Counted from the stretch's first letter, positions 25,401-35,839 are shown. The stretch: 64,000 nucleotides of DNA from Bradysia coprophila (GCF_014529535.1 NW_023503608.1:9412501-9476500); one strand, 5' to 3'. Program-made: numbers and translations. The notes: generated by a model not told the origin, from the sequence alone.

Positions 25401-25558
25401 TTAAGGGAAAAGAAAAAGTTATCTCTATCGATCGACTAAAGCCATGTTACGAAATTCCGTTGCTCAACGAAATTTTTAAACAAACTAAACATGTAACTTT
25501 TGCAAACGATCTAGTACACTATTCTCTAAATGCCTATAAAAGCGGCAACAATATTTGA
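22391..25558 (+). CDS. Retrotransposon Pol (protease, RT, RNase H, integrase)
   Basis: The open frame is 1055 codons. Translation probably enters by -1 frameshift at codon 23 rather than at the first ATG. Domains in order: aspartic protease with LIDTGADIS (D55) and IIGADLL; reverse transcriptase with [11 protein letters not shown] and the YLDD active site (Y355-D358); RNase H with [11 protein letters not shown] and FTDHKPL; and integrase with the HHCC zinc finger (H...H...C-x2-C near 700-740). Integrase catalytic D, D and E lie in HLDIVG (about 768), TTDQGKQF (about 827) and GILERWH (about 863). A GPY/F module (YEGPYEVI) closes the protein; no chromodomain follows. There is no stop or frameshift, so it looks functional. 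Confidence 0.95.
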   Translation: MALYTTLFLSRQEQYKKTQPKKLNSQSNQAQFDEGKDISRLYIQEKNTGNTFLIDTGADISVIPPSYKERSHAPCQFQLHAANGTPIKTYGSKSVTINLGLKRNIRWIFIIADVQQPIIGADLLQKFDLLVDIKNNRLIDSKTSISSIGTTVGTRKNKNSIKTISNISVYYQLVNEFPDILDLTKFKSKVKKHNVKHHIVTKCAPLFAKARRLHPSKLPIAKKEIDDMLKLGICRPSDSPWATPLLIKEKPSGGFRPCGDYRRLNAATQPDRYPVPNIQEFNYFLHGKKIFSVVDLVRAYNQIPVHEDDIQKTAIITPFGLFEFPFMTFGLCNAGQTFQRFMNEVLKELDFCFVYLDDILIASENEEEHKKHLKILFARLNDYGVVINLQKCVFGQKEVKFLGFLINEHGTKPLDNRVKSILDFPLPDTVTKLKRFLGMINFFRRFMPHAAETQLPLFSCMKGNIKNDKTPITWTVTMIEAFNKCKSDLANATLLAHPKTDAPIGLHVDASDYALGGVVVQFVNNKWQPLSFYSQKLNTAQLKYSTYDKELLAIYEGIKHFRQILEGMEFTIFTDHKPLVHAFTQKADKATPRQIRQLNYISQFSTDIRHLPGKKNVVADAMSRIETLNIVHSISLDSSIDYKLLAEAQTRDMTVIDKIKKDASLKVIKTDYHGTDIFCDISTGNLRPIVPPDFRKIVFDEVHNFAHPGIKASTTTIKKDFVWPTMIKDIRNYCKSCIPCQKTKVSRHNSSPITPIDMPNQRFDHVHLDIVGALPNSEGFKYVLTCIDRFTRWPEAIPMENQTAETCAKQFFFHWIPRFGVPEVITTDQGKQFESDLFAELNKLLGTKRLRTTAHHPQANGILERWHRIVKGAIKCHSTPDWMKTLPIVMLGLRSIILPHINASVSEMVYGTNIRLPYHFFHHTEEDLSKDPSSFVEKLKRHMNDLQPVPSANHHKQKVFLFKNLDTCTHVFVRTDGYRKPLQPNYEGPYEVIKRDTKFFTLKIKGKEKVISIDRLKPCYEIPLLNEIFKQTKHVTFANDLVHYSLNAYKSGNNI
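22451..22457 (+). promoter_or_regulatory. Probable -1 ribosomal frameshift site, A AAA AAC
   Basis: The heptamer lies in the gag frame (codons CCA AAA AAC) immediately before the gag stop. Slipping back one base continues straight into the pol frame, whose own ATG at 22391 lies inside gag. X XXY YYZ heptamers of this kind are the classic -1 frameshift signal. A downstream stimulatory structure was not identified. Confidence 0.8.
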
Positions 25559-25633
25559 GAAAAGTACATTCACTTCTAGTCGTTCGAAAGAACAACAACT
25601 ACAAGTAAATAAAATAAAATATTTAAATAAAAA

Positions 25634-25906
25634 ATGATGGAAACACTTAAAGACGCAAACACCGGTCTAAAGTGTATCATTGATACCGGAAGTCCATTTT
25701 CATTATTCCCACAATTTGAAATCAATGGACGATATACATCCCTATCTATATACAACGGAAATCAAATCCTTCCAATGTATGAAAAAATAGAAAAGAATAT
25801 AAAGATCAATAATATCAATTATTCGTGGCGTTTTTACACCGCCAATATTGATGAAATAATTTTGGGTGCTGATTTTATCGCAGCATACCAAAATCAAAAT
25901 ACATAA
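25634..25906 (+). CDS. Retrotransposon ORF3: stand-alone retropepsin-like protein (90 aa)
   Basis: A separate small frame lies 75 nt after the pol stop and about 200 nt before the polypurine tract. Its shape follows that of an aspartic retropepsin: CIIDTGSPFSLFP (active-site DTG), then a possible flap around YNGNQILPMYE, then WRFYTANIDEIILGADF. The last part matches the IIGADLL hydrophobic-GAD strand of the pol protease in the same element. Length (90 aa) is that of one retropepsin monomer. The place is where other LTR elements carry env or accessory genes. Function is unknown: a second protease, a regulatory partner, or a protease-derived inhibitor are possible. That it is translated is an inference; a spliced or reinitiated RNA would be needed. 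Confidence 0.75.
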   Translation: MMETLKDANTGLKCIIDTGSPFSLFPQFEINGRYTSLSIYNGNQILPMYEKIEKNIKINNINYSWRFYTANIDEIILGADFIAAYQNQNT

Positions 25907-26108
25907 ATCAATTGAAAAATTGACTTATATCCAAAAATCAATTATAAAATCCAGAATCACCAGCATCATACGATACAATGATCATCAAAATCAAACAAAC
26001 ATTTGGAAAAACATAAATCAAAATCGCCAATAAGTTCCTTTCATAATTTGGTTGGTCAAATGGAATCAAAAGAATTCACGCCTCAAATGGATACCGAAAC
26101 CTGATCCT

Positions 26109-26120
26109 AGGGGGGAAGTG
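26109..26120 (+). other. Polypurine tract
   Basis: The purine run AGGGGGGAAGTG directly precedes the 3' LTR. This is where plus-strand DNA synthesis would be primed. Confidence 0.8.
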
Positions 26121-26302
26121 TGTGGTAACTCGTCAACACTCGCCAACACTCGACAACATATCAATTCATCACAGTATGCCAATCAAATGATTCCAGACAT
26201 AGTAGACATTGTATCCCCTATATATACGGTGTATTTGTTAGACTAAGATTCATTCAAATATATGGATTCAAACTGAAAGCATCTTGCCTTTTCGTTCCCC
26301 AT
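26121..26302 (+). repeat. 3' LTR
   Basis: This LTR is identical to the 5' LTR by eye over all 182 nt. It is followed by the target duplication AGTTT. Confidence 0.93.
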
Positions 26303-26429
26303 AGTTTCTTAAAGTTTCTTAAAGTTTTTTAAGGAAACTTTTCTAGAAACTTTAAGAAACTTCAGAAACATTTTCGAAACTTTCAAAAACTTGAGAAACA
26401 ATTTCCGTAAAATAGGCCCTGCTCTTTAG

Positions 26430-27898
26430 ACCACCTTTTAAATTCAACACGAAAAAGTTGAAACACAGCATGTTTGGTATCGTTGGAAAGGTGAGACTCT
26501 AGGCTAACTCAGCAATACTCAGAGCAAAAAAAATTGACCTAGGTCCCAAACATAGAAAAATTCGTCTATCTCAAAATTTTGACGTACACTTGATTTTAAT
26601 ATTATGTGATTCTTAATCACGGGGCTGCCCTCTACTAATATTAATAATAAAATTTCATGTGCCCGACATAGGTATGGACATTTTCAAGCTCACCGTGTAT
26701 TTCGTACTCTACCAAAATTTTTTACAAATATTTATCAGATAATAGCAGAAAAACAATATTATGTGGTTTTTCTACTAATTATACTCTTTTAATCATAAAA
26801 TATAAAATTTGGAAAAAAAATGGTCGAAAATGCGTTTTTGGTGAGTCGTCAAAGTTCGTCGACCATGAAATGAATGAATCTTGAACTTGCAAATTCTTAA
26901 ATCGATAAACAAACATATTCGATTATTGCTTAAATTCTTGGAAATGTTATAGGCAATCCAAAAAAGAAAAGTCTTGAAAATCGTCTCTAACGTGTTTGTG
27001 GCTTAAGTGGTTGCTTGGCCTAAAATGGATGCAAATGAATCAACTATGAAAATTCTACAATCGCTAAATCAAACTGGTGTGCATTCGTTATTTTGCACCA
27101 GCTGGTCACATACAATTCCAAATGGGACCAGCTGTTGCAAAATAACGTATGCACACCAGTTCGTTTTAGCGATTGTAGAATTTTCTATTAGTCGATTCCT
27201 TTTCCTACTATTGACTATATTGACGTATTATTGCATTAGTTTCACTAAAGAGTTGACAACATCACACCCACACCCATATATGGCAACAGCAAAATAATCG
27301 CCAATAGAAACAGTTGGTACAGAATTTGCAGTTTTCAACACCATTTCCATTAGCCAATCTAGAAACTAGCGATAGAAATCTACCAAAACCACAGCAAGTG
27401 CGACATTCTTTTGCAAAGTACTAAATATGTTGTAAGCAAGCGTATGTCTTTCGCACAACCAAAATCTGCACAAAAACCCAGGCTGTACTTAGAATTGACC
27501 AAGGAATCCGAAACAGCAAAAAAAACGTTTGAAATCAATAGATTAAAAATACTTTGATCGATAGAAGTAGTAGACCCGAAGGAGCCAGTAACAATACTGG
27601 TTAAATGCTTGCAACAGGTGAAGATGTACCTTTTCGACGAAACGGTAAGTTAGAAATGGTTTTCGAAAAGATGATTGACAAACATCTGCATGAAGTACTT
27701 AAAAGGGCAATGACAAGTGTGCAGTTTATATGTACAAGCACAGTAACACTTAAATTACTCGACATAAATGTAAGTTTTAAAGATTTCAGGCAGATGGCCC
27801 GTTTTGCATCTATTACTATCTTTTACTCGCTTTTGCTCTTATCTTCTTTTTTTGGTCATTGATAAACGCATTACCTGATTGGTACTATCATTCAGTTA
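26430..27898. other. Intergenic region upstream of FKBP2-like gene
   Basis: Apart from a palindromic element at 27037-27198, I see no supported feature. A short open frame at 27605-27862 is unlike any protein I recognise. The FKBP promoter should lie just before 27899. Confidence 0.5.
27037..27198. mobile_element. Palindromic MITE (about 162 bp)
   Basis: Long arms are nearly perfect inverted copies: AAATTCTACAATCGCTAAAT on the left answers TAGCGATTGTAGAATTTTCT on the right, and TTATTTTGCACCAGCTGGTC answers GACCAGCTGTTGCAAAATAA. The loop is about 17 nt. The outer ends (GAATCAACTA / TAGTCGATTC) fit less well. No coding capacity. Confidence 0.7.
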
Positions 27899-29113
27899 AT
27901 GTTAACACGTCGAAGGAAAATGATGAGAAATTTTATACTTTGTTTCGGGTGCATAGTGCTTCTGGGTCTAATTGGAGAAATCCATTCAGCAAGGTTACAA
28001 ATAAAGACAACGAAGCAAGTTGAGTGCACGACTAAATCAAAGCACGGCGACACATTAAGAATTCATTATCGGGTAAAATTAAACAAAAAAAAAAACGTTG
28101 TTCAATCATTGAAGATATAACTTTAAATTTTTTTGTTCATTTCTCATTTCCAGGGAACTTTAGAAAATGGAAATGAATTTGATAGTAGCTATAAACGTGG
28201 CCAACCATTTGTGTTCAAAATTGGCTTTGGAAATGTAAGTAGCACATTTGAACGAACGGTTAATTCTCTGAATATGAAGTGTTTCAGAGTTAAAGATAAG
28301 ATTAAATAATTCGTATGAGCTGAAAGTGTAGATTCGTGATTTATGTTTTCAGAGTCTGAAGTAAAATTGACAAGACATTAAAATTATCACATATGTTTAA
28401 ACGTTGCTACCTACTTAATACTGCAATTCTAAACAAAATTTAAAACTCGGTACGGTAAGGTATCCCTGATCTGAGCCTGAATTTCAACTCGAGCTATGAA
28501 TATGTGAATCTGGTCTGACTTCAATCTACCTGAGATCTGAAGATCGGTAAAAGTTCAGGTAAATTAGGTCAGATTTCAGGAATACCTGAAAAAAAACCAA
28601 ATATACCTGAAATCTGACCTGATTTACCTGAACTTTTACTGATCTTCAGATTTCAGGTAAATTCAGATTCATTTCTAATGTTATTCAGGTAATCTCAGCT
28701 TCAGGTTTCAGGTCGGCTTGACCTGTTCCGAACCGTATTAAAACTTTGAACTAAAATATCTCAAATATCTAACCAGTAAAAAAAAGATTTTATATGTCCC
28801 AAGACTGACATTATGAATCAGCTCGGTAAGGGAGTTTGGGTTTATCTTTGCATCGACACATAAAAAATGATATGCACCTATGTATAGTATTTATTACATT
28901 CATTGATCTAGAATAACTTTTTACTCTCAATCAAAGGTAATCAAAGGTTGGGATCAAGGATTACTGGATATGTGTGAAGGTGAAAAACGACGACTCACCA
29001 TTCCACCAGAATTGGCCTACGGAGAAACTGGCTTTGAAGGCTTAATTAAGCCCGGTGCAACAATAATCTTTGACACCGAATTGATACAAATTAACGGACG
29101 TGACGAACTTTAA
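27899..29113 (+). CDS. FKBP-type peptidyl-prolyl isomerase, ER form (FKBP2/FKBP13-like, 143 aa)
   Basis: Three exons, 27899-28072, 28154-28234 and 28937-29113, all phase 0. The enzyme catalyses cis-trans isomerisation of prolyl bonds, here in the ER. A signal peptide (hydrophobic [16 protein letters not shown]) is followed by one FKBP domain: [48 protein letters not shown] and IIFDTELI. These contain the usual drug/proline pocket residues (Y, F, D, W and I of the family). The protein ends in RDEL, an ER-retention signal of the KDEL class. Length is as for FKBP2. The start at 27899 is the first ATG; ATGs at 27920 and 27923 would also leave a signal peptide and have the better AAAATG context. 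Intron 2 carries a palindromic element. Confidence 0.92.
28448..28736. mobile_element. Palindromic element in FKBP intron 2 (about 289 bp)
   Basis: The core arms are nearly perfect: GATCGGTAAAAGTTCAGGTA answers ACCTGAACTTTTACTGATC, and GGTCAGATTTCAGG answers CCTGAAATCTGACC. The centre is A-rich. The ends CGGTACGG and CCGAACCG are inverted copies. The word CAGGTA / TACCTG is repeated many times, so simple-sequence growth may have helped form it. It lies on the sense side of the FKBP transcript. Confidence 0.65.
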
Positions 29114-29449
29114 AAGTTTATAATGTAAGGAAATGAAAGAGACAATTAAAGCACTGTTCGTGCCCCAGAAAGCATTAAATGGAATGTTTTTTTCTCGCAT
29201 CAATTACTCTTAAAAAATTAAAAATCCCGCAGGAAAGTATTTTTTTCCACGTGCCATACCAAGACAAAGTTTTAAGGTACCATATATGTTTCGAAACTCA
29301 TTTGCAGTCAATTTCCTTAGCAGAGGTTCGATATCCCGGTTATATTTTTCTTACCAGCCGTTACACATTATCTACATACCCAGGTTTTCAAACAATTCAA
29401 CGAACTAAGTGCTTTTATTATCATGCAATTACACAATACGGTCAATGGG
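29114..29449. other. Convergent 3' ends of FKBP2-like and beta-galactosidase A
   Basis: This is the space between two convergent genes. An AATAAA on the minus strand (29419-29414, 31 nt after the beta-galactosidase stop) is its probable polyadenylation signal. A short open frame on the plus strand has no recognisable content. Confidence 0.55.
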
Positions 29450-32044
29450 TCAATGACTGTTGACAAAACAAGTAAACCAAATGAAAGCAACGGTACACAA
29501 CTTCATCGTAAACGAACCAAATGAGACCAAAGATGGACTAGAATTGGGCTCGTCGTCATCATCATCTTTAGCTATTGGACCCAAGTCTGGAGCATCAGAG
29601 AATACAATTTGCGTTCCAACTTCGTATTGCTCGAAAATCGTTATCTGGGGGGACGCATGTAATACAGACGTCAATTCAGCTCAATCTCAAATTATTCAAA
29701 TAATTTCGTACCTGATTTTCCCCGGTACGCAGTAGCGGTGCTGGAATGTAAAGTGTCTGTTGTGGACCAACTTTCCAGTATCGCCCAATGTTGAAGCCAT
29801 TCACGAATACTACTCCCTTATGCCAATCTCTCATGTCGATGAATGTATCGGCAGGGCTACCAGTTATAGTTAGAGTGGATTGAACCAAGCACGGTGCTTT
29901 CAAGCTGTCCATGCTAACCACATTTCTCCAACCTTGTAGTCTACAGAGGAGGCAATTTAGTCGTACTGAATTACATCGATATCGTCTCGACTTACCCTCG
30001 TACCCAATCCCCAGTGAATTCTAAAGCAATGTGTTCAATGTCTGTTACCTGCTCTCCATTAAGTTCGATCTTAGAGCCTTTCACTGCTGATAGCCCTTTC
30101 TGGTGATAGATGTCATCTCCTTGGAACCAATTAGATCGAGCTATTATTTCGATCATAAGGTCAAGTGTATGCTCGCCATTCGCACTAACGTCCAAAGCAA
30201 TCTCTCGGTCATTGTTCCTCCAGTAAGCAGGCTTAGCGCTTGTAAAGCCAGTGTCAACAAGATTGTCGTCAATTAGCAGTTGGGCGACATCTTGTGGTTT
30301 TGAAGCCTATAATCAGCAATCGGACATTGAACTCAAAAGCATCAAATTTTGTTGACTGTTCCAGTTGTGCTCACTTTGTAAATGTCACCGTTGCTGACAT
30401 TGACCACCTTCCTGTAAATTATATATCCAAAGCTCTGACCGCTATTGTTGTTGATGGGCAACTGTTCCATTGATACCGCATTCGTAAGTTGGATCCTACT
30501 GTTAGGTGGTACCCTTTCAACGATGTCACTGTAGGTCAAATACCTCTGTGGAGTCAGAGTGGAATATGCAGTTTTTGTGCTCTCGGAAGGTCGGTTTGGT
30601 CGACGAAGCTTTGGGTTTTCATATTTTTCTATTAATGCTGCCGCTAGGTCATACTTCTTTGTATAATCACCAGCCTCACTGAGAGGTGCATCGTAATCTT
30701 AGAATTAAAAATTGCAAGTCATTGTTTTGAGTCAGTCTACATTCGGTAAAAAGACTCTACCGTAGCTCGTAATATCAGCGTTTGCTACAGGAAATTCACC
30801 ACTCCAATCACTGCTTCCGCCAGCTGTAAAGCCAAAGTTAGTACCACCATGAAAAACGTAAAAGTTCACAGAGCCATTGTATTTGTCGAAGAGAATCTCC
30901 AAGTTGTCGTGAAATTCTGTGCAGAAGTGGACAAGGATCAAGGATAAATTTAAAAAGATTGCATCAAGCAGAGGACGTTACGCTTAGAAGGATTAGTCCC
31001 TTGCTCCTCTTGCAACCAAAGAGTGAACCACCCAGTCCAGTACTCCATTGCCATGACAGGTTTGTCTGGCTGTACCTTCACCAAATCAGCTAAAATTGAA
31101 TCCGGATTTTCTTTGAAATTTGCTGTTTGCAATAACCCTGGCAAAGAACCCTCGCTAGGCGAAAAATAATTGTCCGATGTAAAATACAAACAGTCAAGGC
31201 CATTGTCGATAAAGGCTTGGCGAATAAACTCCAAATACGCTGAACTTTTCGGGTAAAATGAGTTGTACTCGTTTTCAATCTAAGAATCATAAAGTGAAAC
31301 ATTTTCGTACAAATAATGTTTAATTGACCGTATACTTGAGCAGCTATGATTGAACCTCCTCGTGTGAATTGCAGATCAACGAGTTGACTGAGAAGTCCAT
31401 CGATGTACAACTTTACCCGTTGCAGGAATGGTTCGTAGTTGGTACGAACTCTCATGTCCGGATCTCTCAAAAGCCAGCTCGGCAAACCTGAGATATCACA
31501 ATTGTAGTACAACCCTAGTGAAACAACAATGGCACAACAAACCGCCATACTCCCATTCGGCACAAATGTATGGTCCCGGTCGTAGAATTACCAACAGATC
31601 TTCTTCTTTGGCAATTTGAACAAATCTTCGTATATTCATAAAATCCGAAAAGTCATTTCCTCCCTGTCCAAAATCAAACTCTCCCATTCGGGGTTCGTGC
31701 AGATTCCACGAAACATAGGTTTCCACAGTATTTGCACCCATGGCTCGTAACTTTCTAAGTCGATCCCTCCATTGTTCGGGATGAACTCGGAAGTAATGGA
31801 TCGCACCACTTACGATTCGAATGTATTTGCCATTGAGGGTGAATTGTTTATTTTCCGCAACCAATCCGGTCGGTACAGATGTATCGGCGAAATACTCGTA
31901 GACCGTTTTTTCTTGCGATGAGACGCATAGGAACAGTGAAATCTACAGTGAATTTATCAACACATTCGTGAGCATTAAATGGTTTGAGATCTGCTGGAAA
32001 TTTACCAAAAAGATCCATTTGCTTAAAGATGCTATTGAATACAT
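29450..32044 (-). CDS. Beta-galactosidase, GH35, copy A (700 aa)
   Basis: Nine exons on the minus strand: 32044-32006, 31942-31543, 31487-31336, 31279-30982, 30916-30761, 30697-30375, 30306-29996, 29940-29712 and 29644-29450. All phases agree. It hydrolyses terminal beta-galactosides and is secreted or lysosomal; an insect digestive role is possible. Signal peptide: MYSIASLSKW then a hydrophobic IFLISLFLCVSS. The GH35 barrel shows [53 protein letters not shown], the acid/base in IENEY (E201) and the nucleophile in MAMEYWTGWF (E276). VFHGGTNFGF and SYDYDAPLSEAG follow. The C-terminal beta domains contain GVVFVNGFNIGRYW. The tail has an Asp run (five Asp) and then a hydrophobic end, which could be a GPI-anchor signal (inference). 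Confidence 0.95.
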
Positions 32045-32941
32045 TATCGTACTTCTAATGCTAGTGGTGGACTGAATCATTATTTGATTGTGTCGAGCTG
32101 ATTGAGGTTAATTACCGCATCGAATTATTTTATCTCAATTGTTATGAAAAAGATGATTCGATAAGCTAAAAGTAGTACAAGATCGCAATGGACGATTAGA
32201 TACGAAGAATATTCCAAACGTAACGTAATTTTCTATCAATAAAATGAGATTATCCAATTTATAACCATGACCTTAAGTTTTCTTATTGTTCGCTTGGGTC
32301 TTCAAATTTTTACGTACTAACTCGACATTAAATCATAAAATGTAGCGTCCATACCAAGAAGTACAGTGTCATTTGTTATCGACAACGACAGCAAGAATAA
32401 ACGACAAGCTCTGACTTATCAGTACTTATATAGCAAAAAGCATGTTCAAAACAAATGAAGTAAAAGATTTCTGAAATCAATCTGAGACAATCTTCGATCA
32501 AATGAAGTAATAGTTTGAATAGTAAAACTGTTAATATGCTTACCGTCTTTGACAGGTTAACTATTGAAGCATTTTGTGTTTGTTAGGAACGCTGGGTCTG
32601 TGACTTTTTTAATGAATTTTTCTTGCCGACATGGCTGTACTGGTCTTGTGTAAGAAGAACATCTATACGCTATATTTGAGTGTCTACGACCCGACTCAAA
32701 AGATGTCTTCTGAAAAATTTTACCATTGAAAACTATTTATTTCGATAATGAAGGATCACGTCAACGATAAATGAGTGAAGTAAGTGAAGTAGCGACATTT
32801 ATTAACACATCGGCTATACTCTATCGTACAAGAAGACCTTAAACGTAGCATGGGTCAGCGAGCAAACTCAATAATATTAAACGGTCTAATCGCTTTTATT
32901 ATATCATTTAATTATTTAAATACTGTAAAACGGACAGTGAA
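32045..32941. other. Spacer between the two beta-galactosidase genes
   Basis: About 200 nt upstream of copy A is similar to the region upstream of copy B, including TCAGTCCACCACTA about 25 nt before the ATG, a possible initiator. The spacer also holds the inverted dispersed repeat at 32372-32560. A minus-strand AATAAA at 32900-32895 follows the stop of copy B. Confidence 0.6.
32372..32560 (-). repeat. Dispersed repeat, copy 2 (inverse of 453-640)
   Basis: The reverse complement matches 453-640 with scattered differences, sharing TTTCAGAAATCTTTTACTTC and CATGCTTTTTGCTAT. It lies in the spacer between the beta-galactosidase genes and is absent upstream of copy B. It therefore entered after the duplication or was lost from the other copy. 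Confidence 0.7.
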
Positions 32942-35556
32942 CTAATTAGTGTTGACAAAACAAATATACAAAATGAAAGCAACGCTCCACAGCTTGATAA
33001 ACGATCCAAATGAGACCAAGGATGGACTAGAATTGGGCTCGTCGTCGTCGTCGTCATCGTCATCGTCGTCGTCTTTAGCTATTGGGCCTAGGTCTGGAGC
33101 ATCAGAGAATGTCATTTGCGTTCCAACTTCGTACTGCTCGAAAATTGTTATCTGGGGGGAGGGGGGACGCATGTAATACAGACGTCAATTCAGCTCAATC
33201 TCAAATTATTCAAATAATTTCGTACCTGATTTTCCCCGGTACGCAGTAGCGGTGCTGGAATGTAAAGTGTCTGTTGTGGACCAACTTTCCAGTATCGTCC
33301 AATGTTGAAGCCATTCACGAATACTACTCCCTTATGCCATGTTCTCATGTCGATGAATGTATCGGCAGGGCTACCAGTTATAGTTAGAGTGGATTGAACC
33401 AAGCACGGTGCTTTCAAGCTGTCCATGCTAACTACATTTCTCCAACCTTGTAGTCTACAGAGGAAGCAATTTAGTCGTACTGAATTACATCGATATCGTC
33501 TCGACTTACCCTCGTACCCAATCCCCAGTGAATTCTAAAGCAATGTGTTCAATATCTGTTACCTCCTCTCCATTAAGTTCGATCTTAGAGCCTTTCACTG
33601 CTGATAGCCCTTTCTGGTGATGAATGTCGTCTTCTCGGAACCAATTAGATCGAGCTATTATTTCGATCATCAGGTCAAGCGTATGCTCGCCATTCGCACC
33701 AACATCCAAAGAAATCTCTCGGTCATTGTTCCACCAGTAAACAGGCTGGGCGCTTGTAAAGCCTGTATCAACAAGGGTGTCGTCAATCAATAGTTGGGCG
33801 ACATCTTGTGGTTTTGATCCCTACAATAAGTTTTGGCACGTTGACCTCAAAAGTTTCAAATTTGGTTGACTGCTATGCTTACTTTGTAAATGTCACCGTT
33901 GCTGACATTGGCCACCTTCCTGTAAATGATATATCCAAAGTTCTGACCGCTATTGTTATTGATGGGCAATTCTTCCATTGATACTGCATTCGTGAGCTGG
34001 GCTCTACTACTTGCTGGTACTCTTTGAACGATGTCATTGTACGTCAAATACCTCTGTGGAGTTAGAGTGGGATACGCAATTTTTGTGCTCTCGGAAGGCC
34101 GGTTTGGTCGACGTAGTTTTGGATTTTCATACTTTTCAATTAAGGTCGCGGCCAAGTCGTACTTCTTTGTGTAATCACCCGCCTCACTAAGTGTAGCGTC
34201 ATAATCTTAGAATTAAAAACTTCATGTAACCGTTTTGAGTCAGCCATTCGTGAAAAACTCTTTACCGTAGCTCGTAATGTCAGCTTTTGCTACAGGATAT
34301 TCGCCACTCCAGTCTGTACCACCACCAGCTGTGAAACCATAGTTAACACCACCGTGGAAAACATAAAAGTTCACGGAGCCATTGTATTTGTCGAAGAGAA
34401 TCTCGAGGTTGTCGTGGAATTCTTTACAAAAAATGGAGACTCATCAATTTAAAGCGATTTTATTAATACCAGAGAGCATACGCTTAGAAGGGTTTGTTCC
34501 TTGCTCTTCCTCTAACCAAGTAGTAAACCATCCCGTCCAGTACTCCATTGCCATGACAGGTTTGTCTGGCTGCACGCTCAGCAAATCAGTTAAAATTGAA
34601 TCCGCATTTTCTTTAAAGTTTGCCGTCTGTAGCAATCCTGGTAGAGTACCTCCATTGCAACCAGAATTAAAACAGTTGTCCGATGTAAAATACAAACAGT
34701 CAAGGCCATTGTCGATAAAGGCTTGCCGAATAAACTCCAGATATTCTGTACTTTTTGGAAGGAATGAGTTGTACTCGTTTTCAATCTGAAAATAACAATT
34801 CGTCGAAATGACTAATTTTCGTAGAAAATTTTTTAAAATTCGTACTTGGGCAGCTATGATAGATCCTCCACGTGTGAATTGTAGATCAACGAGTTGACTG
34901 AGTAGTGCATCGAGATACAATTTCACACGTTGCAGGAATGGTCCGTAGTTTGTGCGAACTCTCATATTCGGATCCCTTGAAAGCCAACTCGGGAAACCTG
35001 AGATGATACAATTGTAAAAGAACCCTAGTGAAACAACAATGGCACAACAAACCGCCATACTCCCATTCGGCACAAATGTATGGACCCGGTCGTAGAATTA
35101 CCAACAGATCTTCTTCTTTGGCAATTTGAACAAATCTTCGTATATTCATAAAATCCGAAAAGTCATTTCCTCCCTGTCCAAAATCAAACTCTCCCATTCG
35201 GGGCTCGTGCAGATTCCACGAAACATAGGTTTCCACAGTATTTGCACCCATGGCTCGTAACTTTCTAAGTCGATCCCTCCATTGTTCGGGATGAACTCGG
35301 AAGTAATGGATGGCACCACTTACTATCCGAATGTATTTGCCATTGAGGGTGAATTGTTTATTTTCCGCAACCAATCCGGTCGGTACAGATGTATCGGCGA
35401 AATACTCGTAGACCGTTTTTTCTTGCGATGAGACGCATAGGAACAGTGAAATCTACAGGGAATTTATCAATACATTCGTAAGCGTTTTTAAATGTCTGAA
35501 ATCTGTTGTAAATTTACCAAAAAGATCCACTTGCTTAAAGATGCTATTGAGTGCAT
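32942..35556 (-). CDS. Beta-galactosidase, GH35, copy B (707 aa)
   Basis: Nine exons with the same structure as copy A: 35556-35518, 35452-35053, 34997-34846, 34785-34482, 34421-34266, 34205-33883, 33820-33510, 33454-33226 and 33151-32942. Signal peptide MHSIASLSKW plus the same hydrophobic stretch. Catalytic residues are E201 (IENEY) and E278 (MEYWTGWF); exon 4 is 6 nt longer than in copy A (CFNSGCNGGT in place of YFSPSEGS). The protein from exon 2 is identical to copy A over at least 105 residues, and exons 8-9 with intron 8 are almost identical. Exons 3-6 differ more. The C-terminal Asp run is longer (11 Asp). Both copies look functional. Confidence 0.95.
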
Positions 35557-35839
35557 TGTCGTACTTCTACTATTAGTGGTGGACTGAATCATTATTTGTG
35601 GTCGTGTTGTGCTGAATTACCACTTCGAATAATTATCTAAATTGTTATGAAAAAGTTGATTCGATAAGCTGAAAGTGGTCCAAGATCTCAGTGGGCGATT
35701 AGATACGAAGAATATTCCAAACGTAATTTCCTATCGTTAAGTAAAATGTACTCGTAAAATTAGTAAGTATTAGCAACATAAGGTAAGTTTTTTTTCTGTC
35801 ACGATTGGGTCGTGAAATTTTATTGTGTTAGTCATATAT
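35557..35839. other. Upstream region of beta-galactosidase B
   Basis: It is similar to the region upstream of copy A up to about 35740, so the duplicated unit included roughly 180 nt of promoter. TCAGT (minus strand, 35587-35583) is a possible initiator. Confidence 0.5.

Larger units (their letters stand above)
21171..26302 (+). mobile_element. Ty3/gypsy LTR retrotransposon, CsRn1-like, apparently intact
   Basis: It has two LTRs of 182 bp identical over their length, a 5-bp target duplication AGTTT (21166-21170 and 26303-26307), a primer-binding site, a polypurine tract, and open gag and pol frames. Domain order PR-RT-RNaseH-IN is that of Ty3/gypsy. Three traits point to the CsRn1 lineage, as I know it from the literature: the PBS TGGTGACCCCGA (tRNA-Trp type), the gag motif [13 protein letters not shown], and a CHCC rather than CCHC zinc knuckle. 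Identical LTRs mean the insertion is recent. A third small frame follows pol. Confidence 0.95.
21104..26421. mobile_element. hAT-type MITE (about 185 bp) split by a retrotransposon
   Basis: The left part, 21104-21170, starts CAGGGCCTATTTTACGG. The right part, about 26308-26421, ends CCGTAAAATAGGCCCTG. The element is flanked by a perfect 8-bp direct repeat CTCTTTAG at 21096-21103 and 26422-26429. An 8-bp duplication with CAGGG ends is the mark of the hAT superfamily. The two halves are inverted copies of a GTTTCT/AAGTTTC-rich arm. The LTR element at 21171-26302 landed in the middle. Confidence 0.85.

Noticed and set aside
27605..27862. 85-codon plus-strand frame before the FKBP2-like gene
   Set aside because: The sequence is not recognisable and no splice signals link it to the next gene.
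32949..33176. Plus-strand frame with a long Ser run
   Set aside because: It is the opposite strand of the Asp repeat in beta-galactosidase copy B exon 9.
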